Assembly (NCBI GenBank): GCA_964407265.1
Contig: CAYOUV010000002.1
Location: 55,987-119,986 of the forward strand
Origin: CAYOUV01 sp964407265
Lineage (GTDB): Bacteria; Chloroflexota; Anaerolineae; Anaerolineales; Villigracilaceae
Length of the DNA stretch: 64,000 nucleotides
Reading direction: 5' to 3'
Part shown: positions 51,985 to 60,502 of the stretch, piece after piece
How the letters are laid out: each line of letters begins with the position of its first letter
Position numbering within the stretch: the first letter of the stretch is position 1
Position numbers and translations under genes: made by a program
Notes under the pieces: generated by a model
What the model was told of the DNA's origin: nothing
What the model saw: only the letters and a program-made list of their open reading frames with translations
The model's database searches: none

Positions 51985-51990
51985 ATTATA
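51985..51990 (-). promoter_or_regulatory. Extended -10 promoter of the coiled-coil/selB operon
   Basis: On the minus strand TGC-TATAAT, with the -10 at 51985-51990, lies about 40 bases before the coiled-coil ATG, which has its own Shine-Dalgarno sequence. This contrasts with the leaderless genes elsewhere in the window. Confidence 0.6.
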
Positions 51991-52000
51991 GCACGAGCGT

Positions 52001-53398
52001 TTAGTGCCCTAAATGCTCGTAAGCCAGGGGAAGATTTGCGATGATAGGATAAATGATTTGGGGGAACAAGCCTAAAAGAAACAAAACCCCGATGCCCAGA
52101 CCAAGCAACATGCGTTGCTGCCAGCTTTCTCGAGTTTGCCATTGCGTCCCGGTTGGGGCCATGACCAGGACGGCCAGAGTGCGGATCGCTCCAGCCAGCA
52201 GACCAAGTATTCCGATCCCGAACCAAAATGCTACGCCTAGTGATTGTTCTGACAACCCTTCCCACAGCACCAATCTTACCGGGAAGCCTGCCAGCAGCGG
52301 AATCCCAACTGCTGAAAGGTTTGCAAGTACGATGCCGGCCGAGGCAAACGGGAAGAGTCGCGCCATACCTTGTACAGTGTTGAAACGCACTGGCTCCAGC
52401 GTATGTTGAAATACCGAAAGTGAGAGTGTCCAAATACCCAAGCCAAGCGCGTGAGGGACCAGTAGCAAGAAAAAAACGGGGATACTGTTTTGCCCACCCA
52501 AACTGACGGCCAGCAGCGACATTCCGGTCTGCGCTACCACTGCATAACCCATTAAGCGTCCCAGATGACGTTCGAAGGCCGCCCCAAGTCCGCCTGTGAC
52601 CAGCATCAGCAGCCCGGTGACCTGGAGCGCTTGCACCAGTCTGGGGGATTCGCGCAAGAAAGTGTAATGGTCAAGGAAGCCAAGCCCGAACAACTCCACG
52701 GTCAGGGGCAACAGCCATAGGATAAAACCGAGAGCATACGAAGATGTTTCTTCTGCCAGCAATAAGATCCAGGTATAAAGTGGAAAGATTGCCAGAAGGA
52801 AAGCGAACCCCAATCCCAATAAAATTGCAATTTGGGCTACCAGTGCAATGTCAGCCGGGCTGGCTTCCACTCCCGCCAACAACCATCCAGCAAACAGGAT
52901 GAATGGCATGGCCAGGGTTTGGTAAATAAGGAAACGTACCACGCCGCGTCCGGATTTTTTATTCGGGGGACTGAGCAATGGGACAGCCAGCAGCGCGGCA
53001 ATCTCGATTAACAGGGCTGCGTAAAGGAACGGTTGAACAGCTACTGAAGCTACCAGCAAGGCGAGAATGGCGAGTCCGACCGGAATAAGTCGACGGGCAA
53101 CTCCGGCTGCTTCTGCTCCAAAAAACCAAAATGCTGCCAATCCATACGTGATGGTCAACAGTGGCTGCTCGCCGGAATTAAGTACGATGCGGCGTCCAAG
53201 AATTTGCAGGGATGGCGCAATTTTTAGTGAGAGCGGACCAATGGCCAGGGCAGTATCAATCGGAATGAGCAGGGAAATTCCAGCCAGCAGCAGCGTGGTA
53301 GCACCACCTAAAATCACAATAACCCGCCCGCGGCGGAACAGGCTGGTTAGGGCTGCCAGGATGAGCGGAACAATAATCCAGATAACCGGGGCGTTCAT
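52001..53398 (-). CDS. Complex-I-type proton-conducting antiporter subunit (NuoN/Mrp-like), divergent
   Basis: A 465-residue membrane protein with about 13-14 helices. IEIAALLAVPLL carries the conserved TM5 Glu. The segment PLYTWILLLAEETSSYALGF aligns with the family's PFHTWLPDAH region, but the TM7 Lys of the canonical LLK motif is not present in my alignment (the query has LLPLTVE). The second half (GRLMGYAVVAQTGMSLLAV) matches the conserved S-x-x-x-Q-x-G region of NuoN and MrpD. It starts within the last four bases of its upstream neighbour. Role in ion translocation is likely but uncertain. Confidence 0.75.
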   Translation of the reverse strand: MNAPVIWIIVPLILAALTSLFRRGRVIVILGGATTLLLAGISLLIPIDTALAIGPLSLKIAPSLQILGRRIVLNSGEQPLLTITYGLAAFWFFGAEAAGVARRLIPVGLAILALLVASVAVQPFLYAALLIEIAALLAVPLLSPPNKKSGRGVVRFLIYQTLAMPFILFAGWLLAGVEASPADIALVAQIAILLGLGFAFLLAIFPLYTWILLLAEETSSYALGFILWLLPLTVELFGLGFLDHYTFLRESPRLVQALQVTGLLMLVTGGLGAAFERHLGRLMGYAVVAQTGMSLLAVSLGGQNSIPVFFLLLVPHALGLGIWTLSLSVFQHTLEPVRFNTVQGMARLFPFASAGIVLANLSAVGIPLLAGFPVRLVLWEGLSEQSLGVAFWFGIGILGLLAGAIRTLAVLVMAPTGTQWQTRESWQQRMLLGLGIGVLFLLGLFPQIIYPIIANLPLAYEHLGH

Positions 53399-54000
53399 AA
53401 ACTTTCCTCGGTCTTAGGCTCAGGTCCCGCAGTCAAAAGATATGAGCCAACTAACGCCAGCCCCAGGTTGATCCCTGCCAGGAGGGCTGCGACCAACACC
53501 GAACCTTCCAGGGCAGCATAAATGATCTCGAAACCCGAAAGCACCGTCAATAGTCCCAGAATGACCCGTAATGGCCGAATGGTGATGCCAAGGTGCAACA
53601 ATCCCATCCCGAACAAAATCAAACCTCCAAAGACAGCCGGCAATCCAATTCCAGGTAATACATTATTGACGCGCGGGGTTGCTGAGATAACCACCAACAG
53701 AACCAGAGCAGCAGCTAATAATCGGAACAATCGCGCTTGCGGCCAGGCTTCCTCATCGTCGTTGGAATCCTTGGCGAGGCCGATACGGGTGATGTTGAGT
53801 GCTGAGCCTGCCATCCACCCGGTGACCAATTTAACTGCAGCCATCGCCAACGGCCAATGCAACCGCACCAGCCAGAACATTCCCAAATATTGGACCGCCA
53901 GCAGTCCCAGGCTCCAGCGCCAGTCGCGGCTGATCAGCAGCCCGACCGAAGTAACCACGAGAACGACGGCTGCCGTCCAGGAAATGATCTCAATCAACAT
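53395..54000 (-). CDS. Small membrane protein of the antiporter cluster
   Basis: A 201-residue protein with about six helices. An N-terminal helix pair precedes a short acidic loop (KDSNDDEEAWP), and a C-terminal part (GLILFGMGLLHLGITIRPLR then LSGFEIIYAALEGS) weakly resembles NuoK/MrpC/HyfE proteins. It sits between two antiporter-like genes, starting one base before the stop of the upstream gene. Its length exceeds NuoK (about 100). Family is a guess; membership in the cluster is clear. Confidence 0.55.
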   Translation of the reverse strand: MLIEIISWTAAVVLVVTSVGLLISRDWRWSLGLLAVQYLGMFWLVRLHWPLAMAAVKLVTGWMAGSALNITRIGLAKDSNDDEEAWPQARLFRLLAAALVLLVVISATPRVNNVLPGIGLPAVFGGLILFGMGLLHLGITIRPLRVILGLLTVLSGFEIIYAALEGSVLVAALLAGINLGLALVGSYLLTAGPEPKTEESL

Positions 54001-55560
54001 TTAACGCCCTCCCTGAGAGAGTAATGAGATAAAAATTGCCAGGAAGAGCAGAGTCCACAATACACCGCCATCACCTTCAAGTGTGCCAATGATCGCATTG
54101 CTCAGGCGACCGGCAGTTTGATAAAGACCCCACAGACCGCGATAAACCCAGTCCAGCCAGGAGGTGGTTCCCGGACGAACCCAGTGGGCGCGAATTGGAT
54201 TGAGCAAACGGATGCGCTGGCTGAGCCACACCAGTCCGGCGGTCAACGATATAACGATCAAGCCAGCCCACCAGGAACCAATCGTAAACGCACCATCCCA
54301 GCCCCAAAATCCGAGCACGATTTGCAGTAGAAGAAGTGCACCAATTCCCAAAATATAGAGGACCTGGGTCCAGGATTCGAGCGCTTCGAAGGATGTATCC
54401 GCAGGTCGCAGAGCATGGCGGATAAATCCGGCAATGAGAAGCGCATGAGCGATCAGGAAGAATGGCCAGAAAAGCACGAACATACCGCTTCCACCTTGCC
54501 ATCCGCTGGCTGTCAGTGAGAAAGGTAATGCCGATAAGCTAAAAACCGAGAAAAGCAGGGCACGTTTGACCCATACCTGTTGCGTGGACGAAAGAAACAG
54601 CACACCACCGGCCAGGATCAGCGCGGCTCCCCAGGCTACGCTTCCCGCCGGGTTCCCGCTCAAGGAGGCGGCTACAGCCAAGGCAGCCATCCCGATCAAC
54701 CAAAACGGACGGCCGTTCAATTCTTCGGGAGCTCGCAACCACATCCAACCGCCAAACAAAGCGGCTAACACGGCCAAGACCAGTAAAAGCGGGGTAAATG
54801 GGGAAGTCACGCTGCTGGCAGGCATGCGAGCCAGTAAAATCAGGCTGGAGGCGGCCGAGATCAAGCGGAGCATGGTACCAAATCCGCGGCGCAGGTTTGA
54901 TTCACGCGCATATGGCAGGTGTAATGGGAACACACCCAGGCGAAGCCCGGCTGCGATGGGCAGGAACAAACCGGCTTGTGAAGAAATGGTCTGGAAGTTC
55001 ATCGGCTGTCCGCCTGCCATGCTGATCATATTGGCCCACAACAGCACACCCACGCCACCCAGGCGGGTAGAGAACGAAATTACCACGCTTTCGCTGGATT
55101 TCGGGTTATTAACCGACCGCAACTGGCTGAATAATTCAGCCAAGTCGATTGCCAGCCAGACGAGTGCCAATGTTAGTGGATTGTCGGCCAGCACGGCAAG
55201 CAGCCCGAATCCGGTCAGTGTCAGGATGGAAGCCCAAGCATACGAATTGGGGAATCCGGGACGGGCGGCTGAGGTTAAGATGACGGCTAAGGCCAGGGTC
55301 GTTAGCGCGAGTGCATATGGCCAGGACAGGCCGTCCGCTAAGAATGCAGGAGCATCGGTAAAAAGGGTTTCAGGTTGCCAGCCGGGAAGGAAGAACAACA
55401 ATGGCATGCGAATCTGCCAGAGCAAGACGCCCAGCCAGGTAACCAGCGCCCCACCAATCGCTAAAAGCCACGCGAATCGGAAATCTGGTCGCATGAGGCG
55501 TAGAACGACCAACCCCAGCGCAGTCAGGAATAAAATCAGAACAGTAAAAAGGATGTACAT
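54001..55560 (-). CDS. Complex-I-type antiporter subunit (NuoL/M-like), divergent
   Basis: A 519-residue membrane protein with about 14 helices. The region FPLHLPYARESNLRRGFG aligns with the PxHxWLPDA motif but has Arg and Glu instead of Asp-Ala-His, and a TM5 acidic residue is at LAIDLAELFSQL. The C-terminal helix (WTLLFLAIFISLLS) is short, without the long NuoL amphipathic helix. I start at ATG 55560, not 36 codons earlier, because the upstream residues are not hydrophobic. Family is moderately sure; whether it pumps protons is unknown. Confidence 0.7.
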   Translation of the reverse strand: MYILFTVLILFLTALGLVVLRLMRPDFRFAWLLAIGGALVTWLGVLLWQIRMPLLFFLPGWQPETLFTDAPAFLADGLSWPYALALTTLALAVILTSAARPGFPNSYAWASILTLTGFGLLAVLADNPLTLALVWLAIDLAELFSQLRSVNNPKSSESVVISFSTRLGGVGVLLWANMISMAGGQPMNFQTISSQAGLFLPIAAGLRLGVFPLHLPYARESNLRRGFGTMLRLISAASSLILLARMPASSVTSPFTPLLLVLAVLAALFGGWMWLRAPEELNGRPFWLIGMAALAVAASLSGNPAGSVAWGAALILAGGVLFLSSTQQVWVKRALLFSVFSLSALPFSLTASGWQGGSGMFVLFWPFFLIAHALLIAGFIRHALRPADTSFEALESWTQVLYILGIGALLLLQIVLGFWGWDGAFTIGSWWAGLIVISLTAGLVWLSQRIRLLNPIRAHWVRPGTTSWLDWVYRGLWGLYQTAGRLSNAIIGTLEGDGGVLWTLLFLAIFISLLSQGGR

Positions 55561-55623
55561 GGCAGTTTTGTGATACGCTATTTTATCAGGTTTGTGAAAT
55601 GGAAGCCTGCTGCTTTTTTGTTG

Positions 55624-55629
55624 TACAAT
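55624..55629 (+). promoter_or_regulatory. -10 element 7 bases before GTG (leaderless)
   Basis: TACAAT at 55624-55629 is followed by seven bases and the GTG start of the DUF3048 gene. No Shine-Dalgarno is present. Confidence 0.45.
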
Positions 55630-55636
55630 CAAGCTC

Positions 55637-56971
55637 GTGAGCAACGACCGTTTAAAACGATACGTCATTCTCTTTTGGGGACTTTCCGTTGTCCTGCTGG
55701 TTGTTCTGATCGCAACCGGTACGCTTGCGCGTCTGTCCCGAATGAGCTTGCCTTCCGCCTTTGCAGCCCAACAAAACCTCTCTGGGCTGGAGTCGACCTC
55801 GACACCATTTCAACCAGGTGGCAACCTAATCGGCACGGACAACAATTTGAGTTTGCCGACCTCAACCGCGCTTGGGGGTATTACTCCAACACCAGGCATC
55901 ATTGTCGAGCAACCCTTTGGAGGCTATGCGACCGACACGCCGCCGGCCCAGGTCCGCATCTATGGTGTAGCCCCAAACAGCCTTCCGTCTGACATCGATC
56001 CTCTGACCGGTCTGCGCCCGGACAACCCGGATCTGCTTGACCGTCGTCCGATTGCGATCAAGATCACCCTGTTCCCACGCTACTCGCGTGAGTGGATGTC
56101 TGGCCTTTCGATGGCTGATGTCGCCTACGAATATTATATTGAAGACGGCTTGACGCGTTACATCGCGCTATTCTACGGGAAAAATCCTGATCGGGTCGGC
56201 GGTGTGCGCTCGGGACGTTACTTTGATGAGCACATCATGCGCATGTATCATTCCTACCTGGTCTTTGCCAATGCCGACGAGCGCGTGGAAAATTACTTGC
56301 TGGATAGTGACCTGTTGCACTTCCTGGTGGTGTCACGTCCCGACAATTGCCCACCGATGTGTCGCGACAAATCCATTCAAGATTACAATAATTTTTTCTT
56401 CGATGCAGTATATTTTCAGGATTGGCTTGTCAAAAGAGGCAAGGATAACAGCCGTCAAGACCTAAGACCCACATTGTTTTCGCAGTTGCCGCCGGTCCCG
56501 AACGATACTGCTACGCGGATTTATACGCGTTATTCCTCTTACAGTTATAACTATTGGGATTATGACCCGCAGACGAACACATACTTGCGCTTTCAGGAGA
56601 CCCACGACACGCTGGACGGCCGTTCGCAGGAATATGCCCCTCTGTTCGATCACCTGACCAATCAGCAGATTACTGCGGACAACGTAGTCATGCTTTACGT
56701 GCAGCACCGCTTTGCCAACCATTTCGATGAAGAAGATCAGGTCTACCACATCGATTTGTTGGGATCTGGTAAAGCCTATGTCTTCCGCGATGGCGTGGTT
56801 ATCCCGGCCAATTGGTGGCGGGTGGGCATGGACCAGCCGCTGGTCCTGACCGATCCGGTTGGAAATCCACTGCCGCTGCATACCGGTCAGACCTTCTACG
56901 AAGTGATTGGCGATACTTCCACTTCAAACCAGGTCGGCGACGAGTGGTATTTTCAGTGGAAAATCCCCTAG
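55637..56971 (+). CDS. DUF3048 (YerB-like) membrane-anchored protein
   Basis: A 444-residue protein with a basic N-terminus and hydrophobic segment (about residues 9-30), a Thr/Pro-rich stretch, and two DUF3048 domains. The first, DPLTGLRPDN onward, includes RPIAIKITLFP and RVGGVRSGRYFDEH; the second includes VVMLYVQHRFA and the closing TGQTFYEVI. YerB-like proteins are extracytoplasmic, and their activity is unknown. Start GTG 55637. It is divergent from the antiporter cluster across 76 bases and upstream of the aspartase gene. Confidence 0.85.
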   Translation: MSNDRLKRYVILFWGLSVVLLVVLIATGTLARLSRMSLPSAFAAQQNLSGLESTSTPFQPGGNLIGTDNNLSLPTSTALGGITPTPGIIVEQPFGGYATDTPPAQVRIYGVAPNSLPSDIDPLTGLRPDNPDLLDRRPIAIKITLFPRYSREWMSGLSMADVAYEYYIEDGLTRYIALFYGKNPDRVGGVRSGRYFDEHIMRMYHSYLVFANADERVENYLLDSDLLHFLVVSRPDNCPPMCRDKSIQDYNNFFFDAVYFQDWLVKRGKDNSRQDLRPTLFSQLPPVPNDTATRIYTRYSSYSYNYWDYDPQTNTYLRFQETHDTLDGRSQEYAPLFDHLTNQQITADNVVMLYVQHRFANHFDEEDQVYHIDLLGSGKAYVFRDGVVIPANWWRVGMDQPLVLTDPVGNPLPLHTGQTFYEVIGDTSTSNQVGDEWYFQWKIP

Positions 56972-57008
56972 TAGTACAATTGGAATATCTTATTGGTAAG
57001 GAGTCAAA

Positions 57009-58484
57009 ATGACCGATAACGAATTCCGTGTCGAAAAAGATTCGCTCGGCGAGCTCAAGGTCCCGGCTGAGGCGCTCTATGGCGCCCAGACGCAGCGCGC
57101 TGTGCAAAATTTTCCCATATCCGGGCTGCGCCCCTGGCGGGCTTTCATCTGGTCGATGGCGACCATCAAACGCGCGGCAGCTGAAGTCAATTATGAGTTA
57201 GGTCTGTTCAACGATCGCGAAGCAGGCGGTAGGGTTTTCACCGCCGATCAAATCAAAGACGCCATCGTGCAATCTGCCCAGGAAGTGATCGACGGGAAAT
57301 GGGATGACCAGTTTGTGGTCGATCCATTTCAGGCCGGGGCGGGCACCAGCCACAATATGAATACCAACGAGGTGATCGCGAATCGCGCCACGCTTCTGCT
57401 GGGTGGCCGTTGTGGTGATTATTACGTCCACCCGAATGATCACGTCAACATGGCGCAATCGACCAACGATACCATTCCGACAGCCATCCGCTTGGGGGCT
57501 TTGTGGCGCCTGGACGAGTTGCTCTCGGCTCTCAAAGATTTGCAATCTGCACTGGAAGTCAAGGCGCAGGAGTTTGACTCGATCGTCAAGTCCGGGCGCA
57601 CACACCTGCAGGATGCCGTCCCCATCCGCCTGGGGCAGGAGTTTGGCGCCTACGCCAAAGCTATCGAGCGGGAGTCGGAACGCATCCGGCGCTCGGCTGA
57701 GGGGCTGCGGCGACTGGGGATCGGCGGGACTGCTGTCGGCTCCGGTCTGAACGCCCATCCTGAATACCATCAACGCATGGTGGCCAAGCTGTCCGAACTA
57801 ACCGGGCTTACGCTTTACAAATCCGATAACCTGTTCGAGTCGATGCAATCGCAAGCCGATGCAGCCGATTTCTCGGCTTCGATCCGCACCCTGGCCATTA
57901 CCCTGACGCGCATCGCTAACGATTTGCGGCTTCTCTCGTCCGGCCCGTCGACCGGTTTGGACGAAATCAACCTGCCGGTTGTCCAGCCGGGGTCGAGCAT
58001 CATGCCCGGCAAGGTCAATCCGGTGTTGGCCGAGATGCTCAACCAGGCCATGTTCCACGTGCAGGGGAACGATCATGCCCTCGCGCTGGCAGCTCAGGCC
58101 GGACAGTTGGAATTGAACGTGATGATGCCGATCATTGCCCACAACTTGTTCGAGATGATGCAAGTCACGATTGGGGCGCTAAGGGCATTTACCGAAAAGG
58201 CTGTCATCGGCATAACTGCCAACCGTGACAAAGCCGAGGGTTGGCTGGCCAGAAACGCCATCGTGGTGACCGCGCTCAATCCGGTCATTGGCTACAGCCA
58301 GGGTGCAAAATTGGTCAAGGAGGCTTTGGCGACGGATCGCACCATCCGTGAGGTGGCAGTCGAAAAAGCGAAAGCAGGAGAACTAAAACATCGCGATGAG
58401 AACCGACCGGTCAATGTGGTTGAAGTCGAGGAAGCGCTTTCAGACTTGCGCAAATTGACCGAGGGCGGGATCGCTGGCAGTTAA
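57009..58484 (+). CDS. aspA: Aspartate ammonia-lyase / class II fumarase superfamily
   Basis: A 491-residue homotetrameric lyase interconverting aspartate with fumarate and ammonia, or malate with fumarate. Signatures are AGAGTSHNMNTNEVIANRA, QSTNDTIPTA, SGRTHLQDA and the flexible loop GSSIMPGKVNP. The segment AAQAGQLELNV and the AGAGTS form favour aspartase over FumC, while MPGKVNP is also typical of fumarase, so the substrate should be tested. AAGGAG lies seven bases before ATG 57009. It stands between the DUF3048 gene and the zinc-ribbon membrane gene with no operon partner. Confidence 0.87.
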   Translation: MTDNEFRVEKDSLGELKVPAEALYGAQTQRAVQNFPISGLRPWRAFIWSMATIKRAAAEVNYELGLFNDREAGGRVFTADQIKDAIVQSAQEVIDGKWDDQFVVDPFQAGAGTSHNMNTNEVIANRATLLLGGRCGDYYVHPNDHVNMAQSTNDTIPTAIRLGALWRLDELLSALKDLQSALEVKAQEFDSIVKSGRTHLQDAVPIRLGQEFGAYAKAIERESERIRRSAEGLRRLGIGGTAVGSGLNAHPEYHQRMVAKLSELTGLTLYKSDNLFESMQSQADAADFSASIRTLAITLTRIANDLRLLSSGPSTGLDEINLPVVQPGSSIMPGKVNPVLAEMLNQAMFHVQGNDHALALAAQAGQLELNVMMPIIAHNLFEMMQVTIGALRAFTEKAVIGITANRDKAEGWLARNAIVVTALNPVIGYSQGAKLVKEALATDRTIREVAVEKAKAGELKHRDENRPVNVVEVEEALSDLRKLTEGGIAGS

Positions 58485-58579
58485 AGGAAAGGCCACTTTT
58501 TGAAATACACATAGTCCTTAGAGTTTTATATAATATCTCTGTGGGCTTTGTTCCTTGCACGGCGGAATAGGAGAATGTG

Positions 58580-59101
58580 ATGACTTTCGATCCGACCTTC
58601 TTGAGTAACTTTCTGCTGGTACTGACCGGGTTTGGCGGGGCCTTCCTGGCAGCCTTGTGGATCAGCCTGGTGATCTGGACCTTCCGCGATATCCGCAACC
58701 GTGCCCGGGACCCGTTGGTGCGCATCCTGTCGGTGCTGCTGGTGGGAGTGCTCAATCTGCCGGGCGTGCTGGTCTACTTGATCCTGCGTCCGCCCCACAC
58801 ACTGGAGGAAGAATTCCAGAAGACGCTTGAAGAGGAAGCGCTCCTACAAGCACTGGAAGAAATGTCGGTCTGTCCTGGCTGCGAACGGCGCATCAAGGAT
58901 GATTGGCAGATTTGTCCCAACTGCCATACCAAACTCAAGAAGGCTTGTCATCATTGCGGCAAGCTGATGGAACTTCCGTGGAATATCTGCCCGTATTGCG
59001 GCACGCCTGCACCGGGCATGCGGCGGGAGGGCATGAGTTTCGACGATGCCTTAAGGGGCCTGCAGGTTGATGATAATCCTACGGAAGACCAGGATATGTG
59101 A
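58580..59101 (+). CDS. Membrane protein with double zinc ribbon
   Basis: A 173-residue protein with two N-terminal helices (about residues 12-35 and 50-68), a short acidic coiled segment, and a C-terminal double zinc ribbon (CPGCERRIKDDWQICPNC, then CHHCGKLMELPWNICPYCG). It resembles other Chloroflexota zinc-ribbon membrane proteins of unknown role. Start ATG 58580 is chosen over GTG 58577 because AGGAG ends six bases upstream. It overlaps the following glycosyltransferase start by four bases. Confidence 0.8.
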   Translation: MTFDPTFLSNFLLVLTGFGGAFLAALWISLVIWTFRDIRNRARDPLVRILSVLLVGVLNLPGVLVYLILRPPHTLEEEFQKTLEEEALLQALEEMSVCPGCERRIKDDWQICPNCHTKLKKACHHCGKLMELPWNICPYCGTPAPGMRREGMSFDDALRGLQVDDNPTEDQDM

Positions 59102-60480
59102 GCCTCCCACCAAGAGTCGGTCTCTTGAGAAAAAACGCACTACCTTTTTGGGGCCTGGTCCTATTCCTTAGCCTGCTGGCGCTCACGCTCCTGCTCCTGA
59201 ACGTCCCGGCGGGCTTTCCGCAGCCGCAATTCTGGTCGCCGCGCCCCAATCATTCGGTTGAAGTCTCGACCTTATATCGACAGTCGCTGTCCCTGCCGGA
59301 GATTCCCTTCCGGCAGAATGCATTTCATACGCTGCATTTATTGTTGTTGGTGGTTGCCTTTGTTGCCTACCTCGGTGCCATAAAGAATATCAGCGCAAAA
59401 TTACCCTGGCGGCTGGTTTTAGCCGTCACAGCTTTGATACTGGTGGCCCTGGTGTTCCTGCCGCCGCTGTACGCCACCGACGTGTTTTACTACGCCATCT
59501 CCGGCCAGATCAGTGGTGGGTTGCATGCCAATCCCTATTTACAGCCCCCGGCCAGTTTTCCGAACAGCCCCTTGCTTCCCTTCAATTACTGGGTCGATAT
59601 CACGACCCCTTACGGACCAGCCTGGACCTTAATCGCTGCTGCGGTGGCATGGATGACTCACGCCGACCCGTTCTGGACCACGGTTCTTTTCAAGACCCTG
59701 GGAGCGGTGGCCGTGCTGGGTGGAGCTTTCTTTATCTACACCATTTTAAAGAACACCCGCCCGCAGGCAGCTGCAAAAGGGACGCTGCTCTTCCTGTGGA
59801 ATCCGGTCGTGCTGCTGGAAGGAATTGGCAATGCCCACAATGACATCCTGATTGCAGCGCTGGTCCTGGTTGCAGCCTGGATGCTGGTGAGCCGGAAACG
59901 GGTGCTGGGTTTTATCGCGCTCATCCTGGCAACCTGGGTTAAATATCTGACAGTTCCATTGGCTGCCTTTGATTTGCTGGTCCGATTGCGTTCCCGTCGT
60001 TGGAAGGAATTTGCCATCCTGCTTGTTTTGGGAGCGATCCTGACCCTGCTGCTCTGGCTGCCATTTTGGATTGGTCTTGGAACCCTGTCCAGCCTGGCTG
60101 CGGAATCTACACGCGGGTTATCGGGACCGATCCCGTTTACATTGGCCCTGCTCAGTCGTTTTTTACCTTTCTTACAGCCAGCCCTGCCTGCTTTAGCCTT
60201 GACGCTGACGATTGTGGCACTGTTTGCTGCTGCCTTTTGGGGCATCAAGCACCTCTGGGGCATGTGGCGTGCAGGACCGGCTTACTCCCCGCTGGCTGAG
60301 GTGACGGCCTGGGGAACGATCGCTGCGCTGATCCCGTTGTTGTTACCACGTGCGCATCCCTGGTTCCTTTTACCGGCTTTGGGGCTGCTGGCGGTTGTCT
60401 GGCCGCAGGTGCCACGGCGCACGCTGGCGGTCTATGTGTTGGCGGGACTGTGGTTCCTGATTCGCGCCGGGACGTGGTAA
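59098..60480 (+). CDS. GT-C-like membrane glycosyltransferase (GT87/DUF2029-type)
   Basis: A 460-residue protein with about 12 hydrophobic helices. The acidic residue in the first extracytoplasmic loop (LYATDVFYYAISGQI) and the later NAHNDILIAALVLVAAW and HPWFLLPALG segments match polyprenyl-phosphate-sugar-dependent mannosyltransferases of GT87. It would add a sugar, from a lipid-linked donor, to a glycan or lipid outside the membrane. Start GTG overlaps the TGA of the previous gene. Donor and acceptor unknown. Confidence 0.75.
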   Translation: MSLPPRVGLLRKNALPFWGLVLFLSLLALTLLLLNVPAGFPQPQFWSPRPNHSVEVSTLYRQSLSLPEIPFRQNAFHTLHLLLLVVAFVAYLGAIKNISAKLPWRLVLAVTALILVALVFLPPLYATDVFYYAISGQISGGLHANPYLQPPASFPNSPLLPFNYWVDITTPYGPAWTLIAAAVAWMTHADPFWTTVLFKTLGAVAVLGGAFFIYTILKNTRPQAAAKGTLLFLWNPVVLLEGIGNAHNDILIAALVLVAAWMLVSRKRVLGFIALILATWVKYLTVPLAAFDLLVRLRSRRWKEFAILLVLGAILTLLLWLPFWIGLGTLSSLAAESTRGLSGPIPFTLALLSRFLPFLQPALPALALTLTIVALFAAAFWGIKHLWGMWRAGPAYSPLAEVTAWGTIAALIPLLLPRAHPWFLLPALGLLAVVWPQVPRRTLAVYVLAGLWFLIRAGTW

Positions 60481-60502
60481 GCTCGTTATCAAGGAAAATA
60501 TA

